DNA of 64,000 bases from Pseudarthrobacter sp. SSS035 (GTDB lineage Bacteria > Actinomycetota > Actinomycetes > Actinomycetales > Micrococcaceae): assembly GCF_023273875.1 (NCBI RefSeq), contig NZ_CP096882.1:1984001-2048000 (forward strand), read 5' to 3'. The position numbers were made by a program, and so were the translations under genes. The notes under the pieces are model-generated. The model saw only the letters and a program-made list of their open reading frames with translations, was not told where the DNA came from and did not search any database. Positions 53,361 to 62,005 of the stretch are shown in pieces. Positions within the stretch are counted from its first letter, which is position 1. Each line of letters opens with the position of its first letter.

Positions 53361-54523
53361 TGAAGGCGGTACATTTCGGAGCCGGGAACATCGGCCGCGG
53401 CTTTGTGGGGCTGCTGCTGCACCAGGCCGGGTATGAGGTGGTGTTCGCGGATGTCGCGGACGCACTCATCGACCAGTTGACGGCAGCAGACAGCTACAAC
53501 GTCCACGAGGTGGGGGAGAACCCCACCGTCCGGACGGTGGACAACTTCCGCGCGCTGAACTCCGGCACGCAGGAAGCGGAGCTGGTGCGGGAAATCGCGA
53601 CGGCGGACATCGTCACCACCGCCGTGGGGCCGCACATCCTGAAGTTCGTGGCGCCCGCCATCACCAAGGGCATCGCAGCGCGGGCTGCCGGGCTGGCGCC
53701 GCTGCAGGTCATGGCCTGCGAGAACGCCATCAACGCCACGGACATCCTGCGGGCCGAAGTCGCCGCTCTCTGGGACGACGCCGCCGGGTCCCTGGACGCC
53801 GCGGCGGTGTTTGCGAACACCGCCGTGGACCGGATCGTGCCCAACCAGGCGCCTGGCCAGGGCCTGGATGTGACCGTGGAGACGTTCTACGAATGGGTCA
53901 TCGACCGGACGGCGTTTGGCGATGCGGCCCCGGTCATCCCGGGCGCAACCTTCGTGGACCAGCTCTCGCCCTACATCGAGCGGAAGCTCTTCACCGTGAA
54001 TACGGGGCACGCCTCGGCTGCGTACTTCGGCTTTGAGGCCGGGCTGGAAAAGATCTCCGAGGCCATGGCCGATCAGGACGTGGCGGAAGACGTCCGCGCG
54101 GTCCTGGAGGAAACCAAGCAGCTCCTCGTGGCCAAGCACGGCTTCAGCAACGACGAGCAGGAAGCCTATGTCCAGAAGATCCTGGTCCGGTTCTCCAACC
54201 CGCACCTGCCGGACACGGTGAACCGGGTGGGCCGCGCCCCGATGCGCAAGCTCAGCCGGCACGAACGGTTCATCGGCCCTGCGGCTGAGCTCGCAGAACG
54301 CGGGATCGTTCCCGAGGCGCTTCTGGGTGCCATCGCCGCGGCCCTGCGCTTCACCGACCCCGCCGACGCCGAGGCCACCGAGCTCGCGCAGATCCTGGCG
54401 GCCTCATCGTCCGCCGACGCCACGGCCAGGATCACAGGGCTGGCACCGGAGCACCCGTTGTTCGCGGCCGTGTCCACGCTGGTGGAGGAACGCCAGGCGG
54501 AAGGGGCGAAGGCCCCGGCCTGA
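53360..54523 (+). CDS. mtlD: Mannitol-1-phosphate 5-dehydrogenase
   Basis: 387 residues from GTG 53360, overlapping the mtlA stop. The N-terminal 'VHFGAGNIGRGFVGLLLHQAG' Rossmann motif (about 4-24) and the family 'ACENAINATDIL' and 'FTVNTGHASAAYFG' segments are present. It oxidises mannitol 1-phosphate to fructose 6-phosphate with NAD+, linking uptake to glycolysis. The gene ends before a tandem repeat and a terminator. Confidence 0.95.
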   Translation: MKAVHFGAGNIGRGFVGLLLHQAGYEVVFADVADALIDQLTAADSYNVHEVGENPTVRTVDNFRALNSGTQEAELVREIATADIVTTAVGPHILKFVAPAITKGIAARAAGLAPLQVMACENAINATDILRAEVAALWDDAAGSLDAAAVFANTAVDRIVPNQAPGQGLDVTVETFYEWVIDRTAFGDAAPVIPGATFVDQLSPYIERKLFTVNTGHASAAYFGFEAGLEKISEAMADQDVAEDVRAVLEETKQLLVAKHGFSNDEQEAYVQKILVRFSNPHLPDTVNRVGRAPMRKLSRHERFIGPAAELAERGIVPEALLGAIAAALRFTDPADAEATELAQILAASSSADATARITGLAPEHPLFAAVSTLVEERQAEGAKAPA

Positions 54524-54563
54524 CCCTCACCGCACGCACCCACCGCCAGGACGCTCTCTCACG

Positions 54564-54626
54564 TCCTGCGGGTTTTTCGGGAACCCTCTCGCAGATCCTG
54601 CGGGTTTTTCGGGAACCCTCTCGCAG
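54564..54626. repeat. Two tandem 31-base repeats after mtlD (CGCTCTCTCAC family)
   Basis: 31-base units at 54564-54594 and 54596-54626, each starting TCCTGCGGGTTTTTCGGGAA and ending CTCTCGCAG, with one base between. Each unit can fold with CTGC/GCAG and GGGTT/AACCC pairing. A related CGCTCTCTCAC core at 54552-54562 also occurs in the dppA terminator. Confidence 0.75.
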
Positions 54627-54632
54627 TAAAGT

Positions 54633-54666
54633 ACGACGCCGGCACTCACCCGAGTGCCGGCGTCGT
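54633..54666. terminator. Hairpin after the mtlD tandem repeats
   Basis: Perfect 15-bp arms ACGACGCCGGCACTC and GAGTGCCGGCGTCGT (54633-54647, 54652-54666) with a 4-base loop. It lies between mtlD and a convergent small membrane protein gene and may serve both. Confidence 0.7.
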
Positions 54667-54695
54667 GCGTTACGTTCTTCGGCGACCCTCGCGCC

Positions 54696-54974
54696 TCAGG
54701 ACTCCGGCTGGCTCACCCGGGCGAGTAATCCATCCAGATAGCGCATGACTAGTGAGGCGGCTATCAGGGCGGCGGAAAACGGGAGGAAAAACAACGTGAC
54801 CAGTTGGAAGGCTGTGTGCAGGACCATGCCCAGCGCCTGTGAATAGGCTGGCCCTAACTGCAGCGATTGCATGATTTGCGGTGCAAGGATGATCGAGAAG
54901 GCGCCGATGACGCCCACAATTATTCCTGTCCGCAGAGTTGTTGCCGGCAAACGTGAGACCGTCTGCTGATCCAT
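54696..54974 (-). CDS. Small membrane protein of unknown function
   Basis: 92 residues from ATG 54974 with AAGG upstream. Two hydrophobic helices (about 15-35 and 48-78). 'LRTGIIVGVIGAFSIILAP' is the first. Longer in-frame starts to 55229 are composed of unlikely sequence that overlaps the GNAT gene and are rejected. No family recognised. Confidence 0.6.
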   Translation of the reverse strand: MDQQTVSRLPATTLRTGIIVGVIGAFSIILAPQIMQSLQLGPAYSQALGMVLHTAFQLVTLFFLPFSAALIAASLVMRYLDGLLARVSQPES

Positions 54975-55071
54975 TCCAGGCCTTCCCCAAATGACTGTTG
55001 TTCCGTGCTGGCCCCAGCCAAGCACGAGCCCGCCTGGATCACAAGGAACCCGGCTGTGGAATGCTGGGGAG

Positions 55072-55593
55072 ATGACCACGAACCCCGGCTCCTTGATCAC
55101 CTTGCTGACTGCCGACGTCGACGGCGGGACCTTCCGCCTCAGGCACGCCGTGTCCGCGGACCTGCCCGCCATCGTGGCACTGCTGGCCGACGATTCCCTG
55201 GGCTCCGCCCGCGAACTGGGCCACGACATGGCGCCCTACGAGAGGGCCTTCGAAGCGATCGACGCCGACCCCTGCCACCTGCTGGTCGTGGGGGAGTACG
55301 TCCCGATGGGGGCAGCCGACGGCCCGGTCGTGGCCACCTTCCAGCTGAGTTTCCTGCCCGGCATTTCGCGGCAGGGTTCGTGGCGCTCGCAGCTTGAGGC
55401 GGTCCGCGTGGCAGGGAGCCTGCGTGGCCAGGGCCTGGGAAATGTGATGGTGCAGTGGGCCATCGAGGAGTCCCGGCGCCGCGGCTGCACCATGCTGCAG
55501 CTGACCACGCACAAGACCCGGACGGCGGCCCACCGGTTCTACGAACGCCTCGGCTTTGAGGCCAGCCATGAGGGCATGAAGCTCACGCTCTGA
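55072..55593 (+). CDS. GNAT family N-acetyltransferase
   Basis: 173 residues. 'RLRHAVSADLPAIVALL' opens a GNAT fold, followed by 'RVAGSLRGQGLGNVMVQWAI' with the pyrophosphate-binding RGQGLG and 'AAHRFYERLGF' at the end. ATG 55072 follows GGGGAG closely; an upstream in-frame GTG or ATG is possible but would leave the shared upstream region. It acetylates an unknown amine. Convergent with the sugar transporter gene (24-base gap). Confidence 0.87.
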   Translation: MTTNPGSLITLLTADVDGGTFRLRHAVSADLPAIVALLADDSLGSARELGHDMAPYERAFEAIDADPCHLLVVGEYVPMGAADGPVVATFQLSFLPGISRQGSWRSQLEAVRVAGSLRGQGLGNVMVQWAIEESRRRGCTMLQLTTHKTRTAAHRFYERLGFEASHEGMKLTL

Positions 55594-55617
55594 ACTAGTT
55601 GGGGTATGCCCCGGACG

Positions 55618-57057
55618 CTATGCCTTCTTGGAACCCTTGGGCACAAACAGCGTCTCGGCCTGCTCCAGGGACATGCCGTTGGTCTCCGGCACCTTGTACA
55701 TCACAAAGAAGAACGACGCCGCCGCGAACAGCGCGTACATGGCGTAGGTCAGGGGCAGGGAAGCCGCGGCCATCACGGGGAAGCTGAGCGTGATGGCAAA
55801 GTTGGCCACCCACTGCGCGGCTGCGGCCAGGCCCAAGGCGCGGGCACGGATCCGGGACGGGAAGATCTCACCAAGGAGGACCCAGACCAGCGGGCCCCAG
55901 GACGCGCCGAAGCTGACCACAAAGATGTTGGCCGCCACGAGGGCCACCGGGCCCCAGGCGCCCGGAAGGGAGATTTCGGAGCCTGAACCGACCGCGGCGG
56001 AGAATGCCAGCGCCATGGTGCCGAGTGAAACCGCCATGCCGATGGAACCGGCCAGGAGAATGGGGCGGCGGCCGATCCGGTCCACTAGGGCGATGGCCAC
56101 GAGCGTCACCAGGATGTTGGTGATGGAGGTTGCCACCGAGATGGTGAGCGAGTCCTTCTCCTGGAAACCGACGGCCTTCCACAGCGTGGTGGAGTAGTAG
56201 AAGATCACGTTGATGCCAACGAACTGCTGCAGGACCGAGAGGACGATGCCCACCCAGACCACTGCCTGCAGGCCGAACGTCTTGCCGCGGAGCGAGCCCT
56301 TCTGGCCGGACAGCTTGTCCTCTTCGATGGCGTCCTGGATCTCGCGGATGTTCCGGTCGGTGTCCTCGGCCGGGGCGATGGAAGCGAAGACCTTGCGGGC
56401 TTCGTCTTCCTTGCCCTGGAACACCAGGAACCGCGGGGACTCCGGGAGGGTGTAGGCGATCCAGCCGTAGACCACTGCAGGAACCGCCGCGGCGAGGAAC
56501 ATCCAGCGCCAGGCCTCCAGGCCCAGCCAGAAGGCCTGGTCCGCGCCGCCGGCGGTGGTGGCGAAGAGCGCGTCGGACAGGAGCGCGGCGAAGATACCGG
56601 TGGTGATGGCCAGCTGCTGAAGCGATGCCAGCCGGCCACGGACCTGCCGCGGCGAAATCTCGGAAATGTAGGCCGGTGCAATTACTGACGCGAGGCCGAT
56701 GCCGAGGCCGCCCACCAGGCGCCAGAAGATCAGGTCCCAGACGCCGAAGGCGAAGCCGGTTCCGATGGCGCTGACCAGGAACAGCAGCGCGCCGAGCTTC
56801 ATGGCGGGGATGCGGCCGTAGCGGTCGGCGACTTTGCCGGCGAGGAACGCGCCTGCCGCGCAGCCCAGCAGGGCGATGGCCACGGCGAAGCCGGTGACGG
56901 CCTCGGAGAGCGCGAACTCATCCTTGATGGCGTCCACTGCACCGTTCACCACGGAGGAGTCGAAGCCGAACAGGAATCCGCCCACCGCGCCTGCGAGTGC
57001 CAGCCAGATCACCCGCTGCGGGATCTTGGCGGTGGTCTGCTCCTTGGCGGTGGGCAT
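55618..57057 (-). CDS. MFS sugar/polyol transporter (sugar porter family)
   Basis: 479 residues, twelve helices. The sugar porter signatures are present: 'GRIPAMKLGALLFLVSAIG'-type loop 2-3 ('DRYGRIPAMK'), 'PESPRFLV' after helix 6, 'QQFVGINVIFYYS' in helix 7, and 'DRIGRRPILL' in loop 8-9. 'PETNGMSLEQ' ends the last helix. It imports a monosaccharide or polyol with protons. Location next to the mannitol PTS region suggests a polyol or pentose, which is inference. Confidence 0.9.
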   Translation of the reverse strand: MPTAKEQTTAKIPQRVIWLALAGAVGGFLFGFDSSVVNGAVDAIKDEFALSEAVTGFAVAIALLGCAAGAFLAGKVADRYGRIPAMKLGALLFLVSAIGTGFAFGVWDLIFWRLVGGLGIGLASVIAPAYISEISPRQVRGRLASLQQLAITTGIFAALLSDALFATTAGGADQAFWLGLEAWRWMFLAAAVPAVVYGWIAYTLPESPRFLVFQGKEDEARKVFASIAPAEDTDRNIREIQDAIEEDKLSGQKGSLRGKTFGLQAVVWVGIVLSVLQQFVGINVIFYYSTTLWKAVGFQEKDSLTISVATSITNILVTLVAIALVDRIGRRPILLAGSIGMAVSLGTMALAFSAAVGSGSEISLPGAWGPVALVAANIFVVSFGASWGPLVWVLLGEIFPSRIRARALGLAAAAQWVANFAITLSFPVMAAASLPLTYAMYALFAAASFFFVMYKVPETNGMSLEQAETLFVPKGSKKA

Positions 57058-57202
57058 GCTGCTCCCTGGGTTTGGGGGTCGGGTGGATGCGGGTGCGGAC
57101 GTCGTCGGCTGCGGTACCGGCTCACAGGCCGGCGCACACGCGCTAAACAGTGTGGCACGTCACCGCCCGCCGTTCCACTTCGGACCTGTGCCCGCCGAAA
57201 CA

Positions 57203-57244
57203 GGAAGACGACGACGGCGGGGTGTGCCGTCGTCGTCGTCTTCC
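57203..57244 (-). terminator. Hairpin downstream of the DHA2 exporter gene
   Basis: GGAAGACGACGACGGC (57203-57218) pairs with the opposed arm (57226-57244, with one extra CGT triplet bulged). It is 31 bases after the stop on the minus strand. Confidence 0.65.
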
Positions 57245-57274
57245 GTCTCCGTAAGGGGAGCCGAAGCTGCTGCC

Positions 57275-58936
57275 TTAGCGCGCCGCCACCGCAGCTGTGT
57301 CTCCGCGCGGGGCGACCTTCGGATCCGTCAGCTTTTTGTTCGGCAGCGCGAAGCTGATCAGGAACGCGATCCCGGTGAGGACGGCCGCGGTGATCATCAC
57401 GGTGTCGATCGCGTACGCGAAGCCCTCGGTGATGGGCCGGGTGAGCACACTGTTCGCTGAGTGGAGCCAGCTGGTGTCATTGAGCGACTCGTTCGATGCC
57501 CCGTTCTGGAAGAACTCGTACAGCTTGGCGTTGGCGGGGTCCGCCGCCACGGCCGGGTCGCGCAGGACGGCCTGGTAGTCGGCACTGGACATGGCCGACT
57601 TCATCGTTTCGGCGATCCTGCTCGCGGCGAGGCTGAACAGCATGGAGATGAACACGGCCGTGCCCACGGCGCCGCCCATGGAGCGGAAGAACGCCGCGGA
57701 GGAGGTGCCCACGCCCATGTCCTTCGGCGGCACGGAGACCTGCATTGCCAGCGTGAGCGGCTGCATGCAGAACCCCAGGCCCATGCCGAAGAACACGGCG
57801 ATCACGCCGGGAACCCAGAGGCCCGTGTCCACGCCCAGGGACAGGCCCATGGCCACGGCGGCGGCAGTGAGGATGCCCGTACCCACGATGGGGAAGATCC
57901 GGTACGTGCCCGACGCCGAAATGGTGCGGCCCGCGGTGATGGAACCGGTCAGGATGCCGAGGGTGAAGGTGATCATCATCAGGCCGGCTTCGGTGGGCGT
58001 GAGCCCCTTCACCAGCTGCAGGTACATGGGCAGCATGGCGATGGCCCCGAACATGCCGATGCCGATGATGAAGTTCAGCAGCGAGGACAGGCCAAAAGTA
58101 GCGTTCCGGAAGAGCCGGAGCGGGATCAGGGCGTAGTCGCCGGCGCGCTTTTCAGCCAGCAGGAACCAGACGATGCCGATCGCGCCGAGGCCGTAGCAGA
58201 GGAAGGAGTTCAGCGACGTAAAGCCCCAGCTGCGGCCCTGTTCCGCGACCAGGAGCAGCGGGACGATGGCGAGCGTGATGGCCGCTGCGCCGAAGTAGTC
58301 GATCTTCTGCTTCACGTGCTTGGCGGGCAGGTGCAGGAACATAAACACCACAGCCAGGGCCGCCAGGCCGATGGGCAGGTTGATGAAGAACACCCAGCGC
58401 CAGCCGTCAAAGCCCAGGATGTTGGCCGAACCTGCGAACGCGCCGCCCACCACCGGGCCGAGCACGGAGGAGATGCCGAACACCGACATGAAGTAGCCCT
58501 GGTACTTGGCCCGGTCCTTGAGGGACACGATGTCGCCGATGATGGTCAGCGCGAGGGCCAGCAGGCCGCCGGCGCCCAGGCCCTGGACGCCGCGGGCGAT
58601 GGCCAGTTCCGTCATGGAGTGCACTGAGCCGGCGTAGAGCGAGCCGACCAGGAAGATCGCAATGGCGGTCAGGTACAGCGGGCGACGGCCGAAAATGTCG
58701 CTCAGCTTGCCGTACAGCGGCGTGCTGACGGTGGAGGTGATGAGGTAGGCGGTGGTGGCCCACGCCTGGAGGGACAGCCCGTCGAGGTCGTTGGCGATGG
58801 TGTAGATGGAGGTGGACACGATGGTCTGGTCCAGCGATGCCAGGAACATGCCCAGCATCAGCCCCACCATCACAGTGACGATCTGACGCTGCGTCAGGGT
58901 TTCGCCGGCGGCACGCACAGCGGTTGTTTTGGACAT
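57275..58936 (-). CDS. MFS multidrug exporter, DHA2 family (14 helices)
   Basis: 553 residues. Motif A 'LYGKLSDIFGRRPLYLTAI' (about 75-95) and the antiporter motif C region 'GISSVLGPVVGGAFAGS' are clear. Fourteen hydrophobic segments and a long final loop ('SALMKSAMSSADYQAV'-type, in the 430-490 region). It exports drugs or toxic compounds with protons. The 130-base upstream gap contains a MarR-like palindrome. Confidence 0.9.
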   Translation of the reverse strand: MSKTTAVRAAGETLTQRQIVTVMVGLMLGMFLASLDQTIVSTSIYTIANDLDGLSLQAWATTAYLITSTVSTPLYGKLSDIFGRRPLYLTAIAIFLVGSLYAGSVHSMTELAIARGVQGLGAGGLLALALTIIGDIVSLKDRAKYQGYFMSVFGISSVLGPVVGGAFAGSANILGFDGWRWVFFINLPIGLAALAVVFMFLHLPAKHVKQKIDYFGAAAITLAIVPLLLVAEQGRSWGFTSLNSFLCYGLGAIGIVWFLLAEKRAGDYALIPLRLFRNATFGLSSLLNFIIGIGMFGAIAMLPMYLQLVKGLTPTEAGLMMITFTLGILTGSITAGRTISASGTYRIFPIVGTGILTAAAVAMGLSLGVDTGLWVPGVIAVFFGMGLGFCMQPLTLAMQVSVPPKDMGVGTSSAAFFRSMGGAVGTAVFISMLFSLAASRIAETMKSAMSSADYQAVLRDPAVAADPANAKLYEFFQNGASNESLNDTSWLHSANSVLTRPITEGFAYAIDTVMITAAVLTGIAFLISFALPNKKLTDPKVAPRGDTAAVAAR

Positions 58937-58969
58937 GGCTACTCCAGGAAAGAAAAGGGATCACGCTCG

Positions 58970-58990
58970 ATAGTTGCTTTCAGTAACTAT
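58970..58990. promoter_or_regulatory. MarR-type palindrome upstream of the DHA2 exporter
   Basis: ATAGTTGCT (58970-58978), TTC, then AGTAACTAT (58982-58990). The 9-base arms are complementary at 8 positions. It is 33 bases upstream of the exporter's ATG. This shape is typical of MarR-family operators; no MarR gene is in the window. Confidence 0.5.
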
Positions 58991-59066
58991 GTTAGTTCGC
59001 GTTTCATTCCCGCTGCCAGATATTTCGTCCGGAACCGCAGCCCCCACGGCAGCTGGAGGACCCAAA

Positions 59067-59561
59067 TCAGCGCTCCACGAGGATGCCGTCCGGATCGCAC
59101 CAGACGGTGGCGCCGGGACGGAAGGTCACGTCGTCGAGCACTACATCCACGTCAACCTCCCCGGCGCCGGCCTTGGCGCTCTTGCGCGGGTTGCTGCCCA
59201 GCGCCTTGACGCCCAGATCCAGGTGGGCAATGGCCTCGCGGTCGCGGATGGCGCCGTTAATTACGACGCCGGCCCAGCCGTTCGCCACGGCGCTCTCGGC
59301 GATCATGTCCCCCATCAGGGCGGTGCCCAGCGAGCCGCCGCCATCCACCACCAGCACCGCGCCATTGCCGGGGGTGGCCAAGGTGGACTTGACCAGGGCG
59401 TTGTCCTGGAAGCACCGGATGGTCCGTACGGGCCCGCTGAAGTGCGACCGGCCGCCGAGGGACTGGAACTGGACTGATACGGAGGCCAGCTCCTCGCCGC
59501 GCTCGTCGTACAGATCGGCGGTGTTTGGGCTCGTGGTGTTGCCTGCAGCAGAAGCGGTCAT
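59067..59561 (-). CDS. rraA: RraA-like protein (RNase E regulator or 4-hydroxy-4-methyl-2-oxoglutarate aldolase family)
   Basis: 164 residues from ATG 59561 with GGAG 5 bases upstream; an upstream in-frame start at 59633 would add 24 residues without similarity. 'GDMIAESAVANGWAGVVINGAIRD' (as GDMIAESAVANGWAG and NGAIRD) and 'LGVKALGSNPRKSAKAG' match RraA. The Arg-Asp pair of the aldolase active site is present, so either function is possible; the annotation name follows common use. Confidence 0.85.
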   Translation of the reverse strand: MTASAAGNTTSPNTADLYDERGEELASVSVQFQSLGGRSHFSGPVRTIRCFQDNALVKSTLATPGNGAVLVVDGGGSLGTALMGDMIAESAVANGWAGVVINGAIRDREAIAHLDLGVKALGSNPRKSAKAGAGEVDVDVVLDDVTFRPGATVWCDPDGILVER

Positions 59562-59700
59562 TGGATCTCCAGGTGTTGTCGTGGCGGGCTCCGCGCTTTT
59601 CCTTAGCCGCACAAGTTGGGCTCCGAATAACAAAGCGGGGCGATGCAGCCCACGATAGTCTGATTTTCAGCATCACCAACCGTTCCAGGGGGAACCAGCC

Positions 59701-61005
59701 ATGAGCCTGTCCGACACACCCGCAGCACCGGATCCCAGCGCCGCATCGGCTCCCGAAGCGGGAGCGGAAGGCCCGACGGCGGCACTCGCCGAGCCGACCA
59801 CGAAGGTCACCGCGCGATGGGTGACCGGTCTGGTACTGGTCAATGTTGGCATCAACGCCGCGTTCTTCGGACCCATCAACATCTTCATCGCCCAGCAGGC
59901 CATTGGCATCGACGAAACAAACAAGGAAGCCATCGCTTCCCTCGTACTTGGGTGCGGCGCCGCCGTATCCCTGGTGGCCAATCCGCTCTTCGGGGCGCTG
60001 TCCGACCGGACAGTCTCCGGTTTCGGCCGTCGTTCCCCCTGGGTCCTGGCCGGCGCCGTCCTGGCCACCGCCGCCTTGCTGGCGATGTCCGGAGCCGCGG
60101 CTGTTGCCCTGATGGTCCTGTTCTGGTGCCTGGTCCAGCTGGGCGCCAACGCGGCCTATGCGGCCATCACCGCCGCCATCCCGGACCGGGTGCCGGTGCT
60201 GCAGCGCGGCGGAGTGGGGGGTCTGGCGGCCCTGGGCCAAACGGCGGGCATCCTCCTGGGCGCAGTCTTCGGGGCTGTCGTGTCGGGAAACTTCATGGTG
60301 GGGTACACCATGTGTGCGGCCGCCCTGCTGTTCTCCGTGGTGCCGTACCTGTTCCACCGGAATGACCCGCCGCTGCCCAGGGAGCTCCGGCCGCCGTTCT
60401 CGTGGGGCAGTTTCCTCCGGGGCTTCTGGATCAGCCCGGCCCGCCACCCTGACTTCGCCTGGGCGTGGCTCACCCGCTTCCTGGTCAACGTCTGCAACCA
60501 GCTGACCATTGTTTACCTGATCTTTTTCCTCGGGGACGTCCTCAAGCATGAGAACCCGGCGCTGGGAGTCCTGACCCTGACCGGGATCTATGCGGCGCTG
60601 GTCATGGTTACTGCGGTGCTTGCGGGCCCCTGGAGCGACCGGGTGGGCAAGCGCAAGCCCTTCGTGATCGCCTCCTCCGTCATGATCGCCATGGCAGGCC
60701 TCACCATGGCGTTCTTCCCCGTGTGGACCGGCGCCCTGGTTGGGGCCGCCATCCTGGGTATCGGCTACGGCGCCTACCAAGCCGTTGACTTTGCGCTGCT
60801 GACGCAGGTGCTGCCGCAGGCCGCGGACCGCGGCAAGGATATGGGGGTCATTAACGTGGCCGCCTCGCTGCCGCAGGTGTTCGCGACAGGCCTCGCTTTC
60901 CTCGCGGTGACGCAGTTCGGCGGCTACGTCACGCTGTTCACCACGGCCGCCGTCATCGGCCTGCTGGGAGCTGTGTTCGTGGTCAAGATCAAGGGCGTGG
61001 ACTGA
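59701..61005 (+). CDS. MFS transporter, unknown substrate
   Basis: 434 residues, twelve helices. Motif A variants 'GALSDRTVSGFGRRSPWV' (loop 2-3) and 'WSDRVGKRKPFVIAS' (loop 8-9) are both present. An N-terminal 35-residue Ala/Glu/Pro-rich cytoplasmic stretch precedes helix 1. Sequence resembles MFS proteins of the GPH/sugar-cation type, but no substrate can be assigned. The TetR-type gene 100 bases downstream on the same strand may control it. Confidence 0.85.
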   Translation: MSLSDTPAAPDPSAASAPEAGAEGPTAALAEPTTKVTARWVTGLVLVNVGINAAFFGPINIFIAQQAIGIDETNKEAIASLVLGCGAAVSLVANPLFGALSDRTVSGFGRRSPWVLAGAVLATAALLAMSGAAAVALMVLFWCLVQLGANAAYAAITAAIPDRVPVLQRGGVGGLAALGQTAGILLGAVFGAVVSGNFMVGYTMCAAALLFSVVPYLFHRNDPPLPRELRPPFSWGSFLRGFWISPARHPDFAWAWLTRFLVNVCNQLTIVYLIFFLGDVLKHENPALGVLTLTGIYAALVMVTAVLAGPWSDRVGKRKPFVIASSVMIAMAGLTMAFFPVWTGALVGAAILGIGYGAYQAVDFALLTQVLPQAADRGKDMGVINVAASLPQVFATGLAFLAVTQFGGYVTLFTTAAVIGLLGAVFVVKIKGVD

Positions 61006-61105
61006 GGCGCCAACGCCGCGTGGCGTATTGTTGAGGCAGACTGCAGGGCGGCCGGGATGGGGATCCGCCGGCCGCTGCACCATAATTCACAACCCCGGAA
61101 TCCTG

Positions 61106-61714
61106 ATGCCCGAGACACTTTCAGCCCATCCGTCCATGGCCGCCCGGCCCTCCACACCGCGTCAGCGGCTGCGCTACACGCGCGTCCTTGAGTCTGCCGC
61201 AGGGTTTGCCCGCAAAGGGCTGGAGTCCGTGGACCTCGCGGAAATTTCGGAAAAGTCCGGCGTGCCGTCGGGCACGGTCTACCGCTATTTCCCCACCGCC
61301 AACCACCTGATGCTGTCGCTCTACCGCCAGCAGCTGGACGAGCTTCAGGCCCGGGCCCGCACGTCGGCGGCCAGCTTCGGCGGCCGGGCCCTCACCGGCG
61401 TGGTGATGGAGATCTTCCATATGCGCGTGATGCAGCCCGCCGTCGAGCAGTGCCTGACCCGCTGCGTCTACCTCAAAGACAAGGACACCACGGCGCTCCT
61501 GCATGAAATCGATGCCCTGAGCGAAACGGCTGTAGCCACCGCCTCCGACGACGCCGTGGCGGCCCGCGTGCTCCTGCTGACCGTCACTGGTCTGGTCCAG
61601 TCAGTCCGCAACCGCCGGCTCTCGCTTTTTGAGGCCGAAGAAGACCTCAAAAAGGCCTGCACCCTGCTTGCTCCGGTAGCTTCCGGGGCCCGCGCTGCCC
61701 ACCGATCGGCGTAA
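61106..61714 (+). CDS. TetR/AcrR family regulator
   Basis: 202 residues from ATG 61106. 'DLAEISEKSGVPSGTVYRYFPTANHL' includes the helix-turn-helix (as ISEKSGVPSGTVYRYF). The effector domain ends with 'GLVQSVRNRRLSLFEAEEDL'. The stop TAA is at 61712-61714 and its last base is the first base of a perfect dre-like palindrome. It likely controls the upstream MFS gene or itself. An in-frame start further upstream (61028) lacks similarity. Confidence 0.87.
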   Translation: MPETLSAHPSMAARPSTPRQRLRYTRVLESAAGFARKGLESVDLAEISEKSGVPSGTVYRYFPTANHLMLSLYRQQLDELQARARTSAASFGGRALTGVVMEIFHMRVMQPAVEQCLTRCVYLKDKDTTALLHEIDALSETAVATASDDAVAARVLLLTVTGLVQSVRNRRLSLFEAEEDLKKACTLLAPVASGARAAHRSA

Positions 61715-61729
61715 CTGGTCTAGACCAAT
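61714..61729. promoter_or_regulatory. DasR (dre)-like palindrome upstream of malic enzyme
   Basis: ACTGGTCTAGACCAAT contains the perfect 12-bp palindrome TGGTCTAGACCA, the core of the GntR-family DasR/NagR-type consensus ACTGGTCTAGACCACT. It starts at the last base of the TetR stop and is 277 bases before the chosen malic enzyme start. Confidence 0.5.
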
Positions 61730-61753
61730 CGGCCAATAAATACGTCTTTATGC

Positions 61754-61769
61754 CGTGACGTGGCTCACA
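61754..61769. promoter_or_regulatory. Crp/GlxR-like site upstream of malic enzyme
   Basis: CGTGACGTGGCTCACA has the core GTGA-N6-TCAC and matches TGTGA-N6-TCACA at 9 of 10 positions. It is 25 bases after the dre-like palindrome and 237 bases before the gene start. Confidence 0.5.
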
Positions 61770-62005
61770 AAACGGCCTGATTAAACGATTTGTCATGCCC
61801 CAGGGCACCCAAATGCACTTTCTGGCGCGTTGGCGCTGTTTATTATGGCAGGACCGGAGTGGCTGGCAACCAGCAACTGCAAGGGCTTCACCCCCGGGCC
61901 CGCCACCATTGGGCCCACGAAGCGCCGAATATGACCACCTTGAGCCTCCCTGTGCTTGAGCCTTTCTGCGCCGTGCGCCCACGGCTAGCCCCAGGAGACA
62001 ACGAC

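Noticed and set aside
61831..62005. Riboswitch in the malic enzyme leader
   Set aside because: Some stem potential is present, but nothing matches a riboswitch class I can name.
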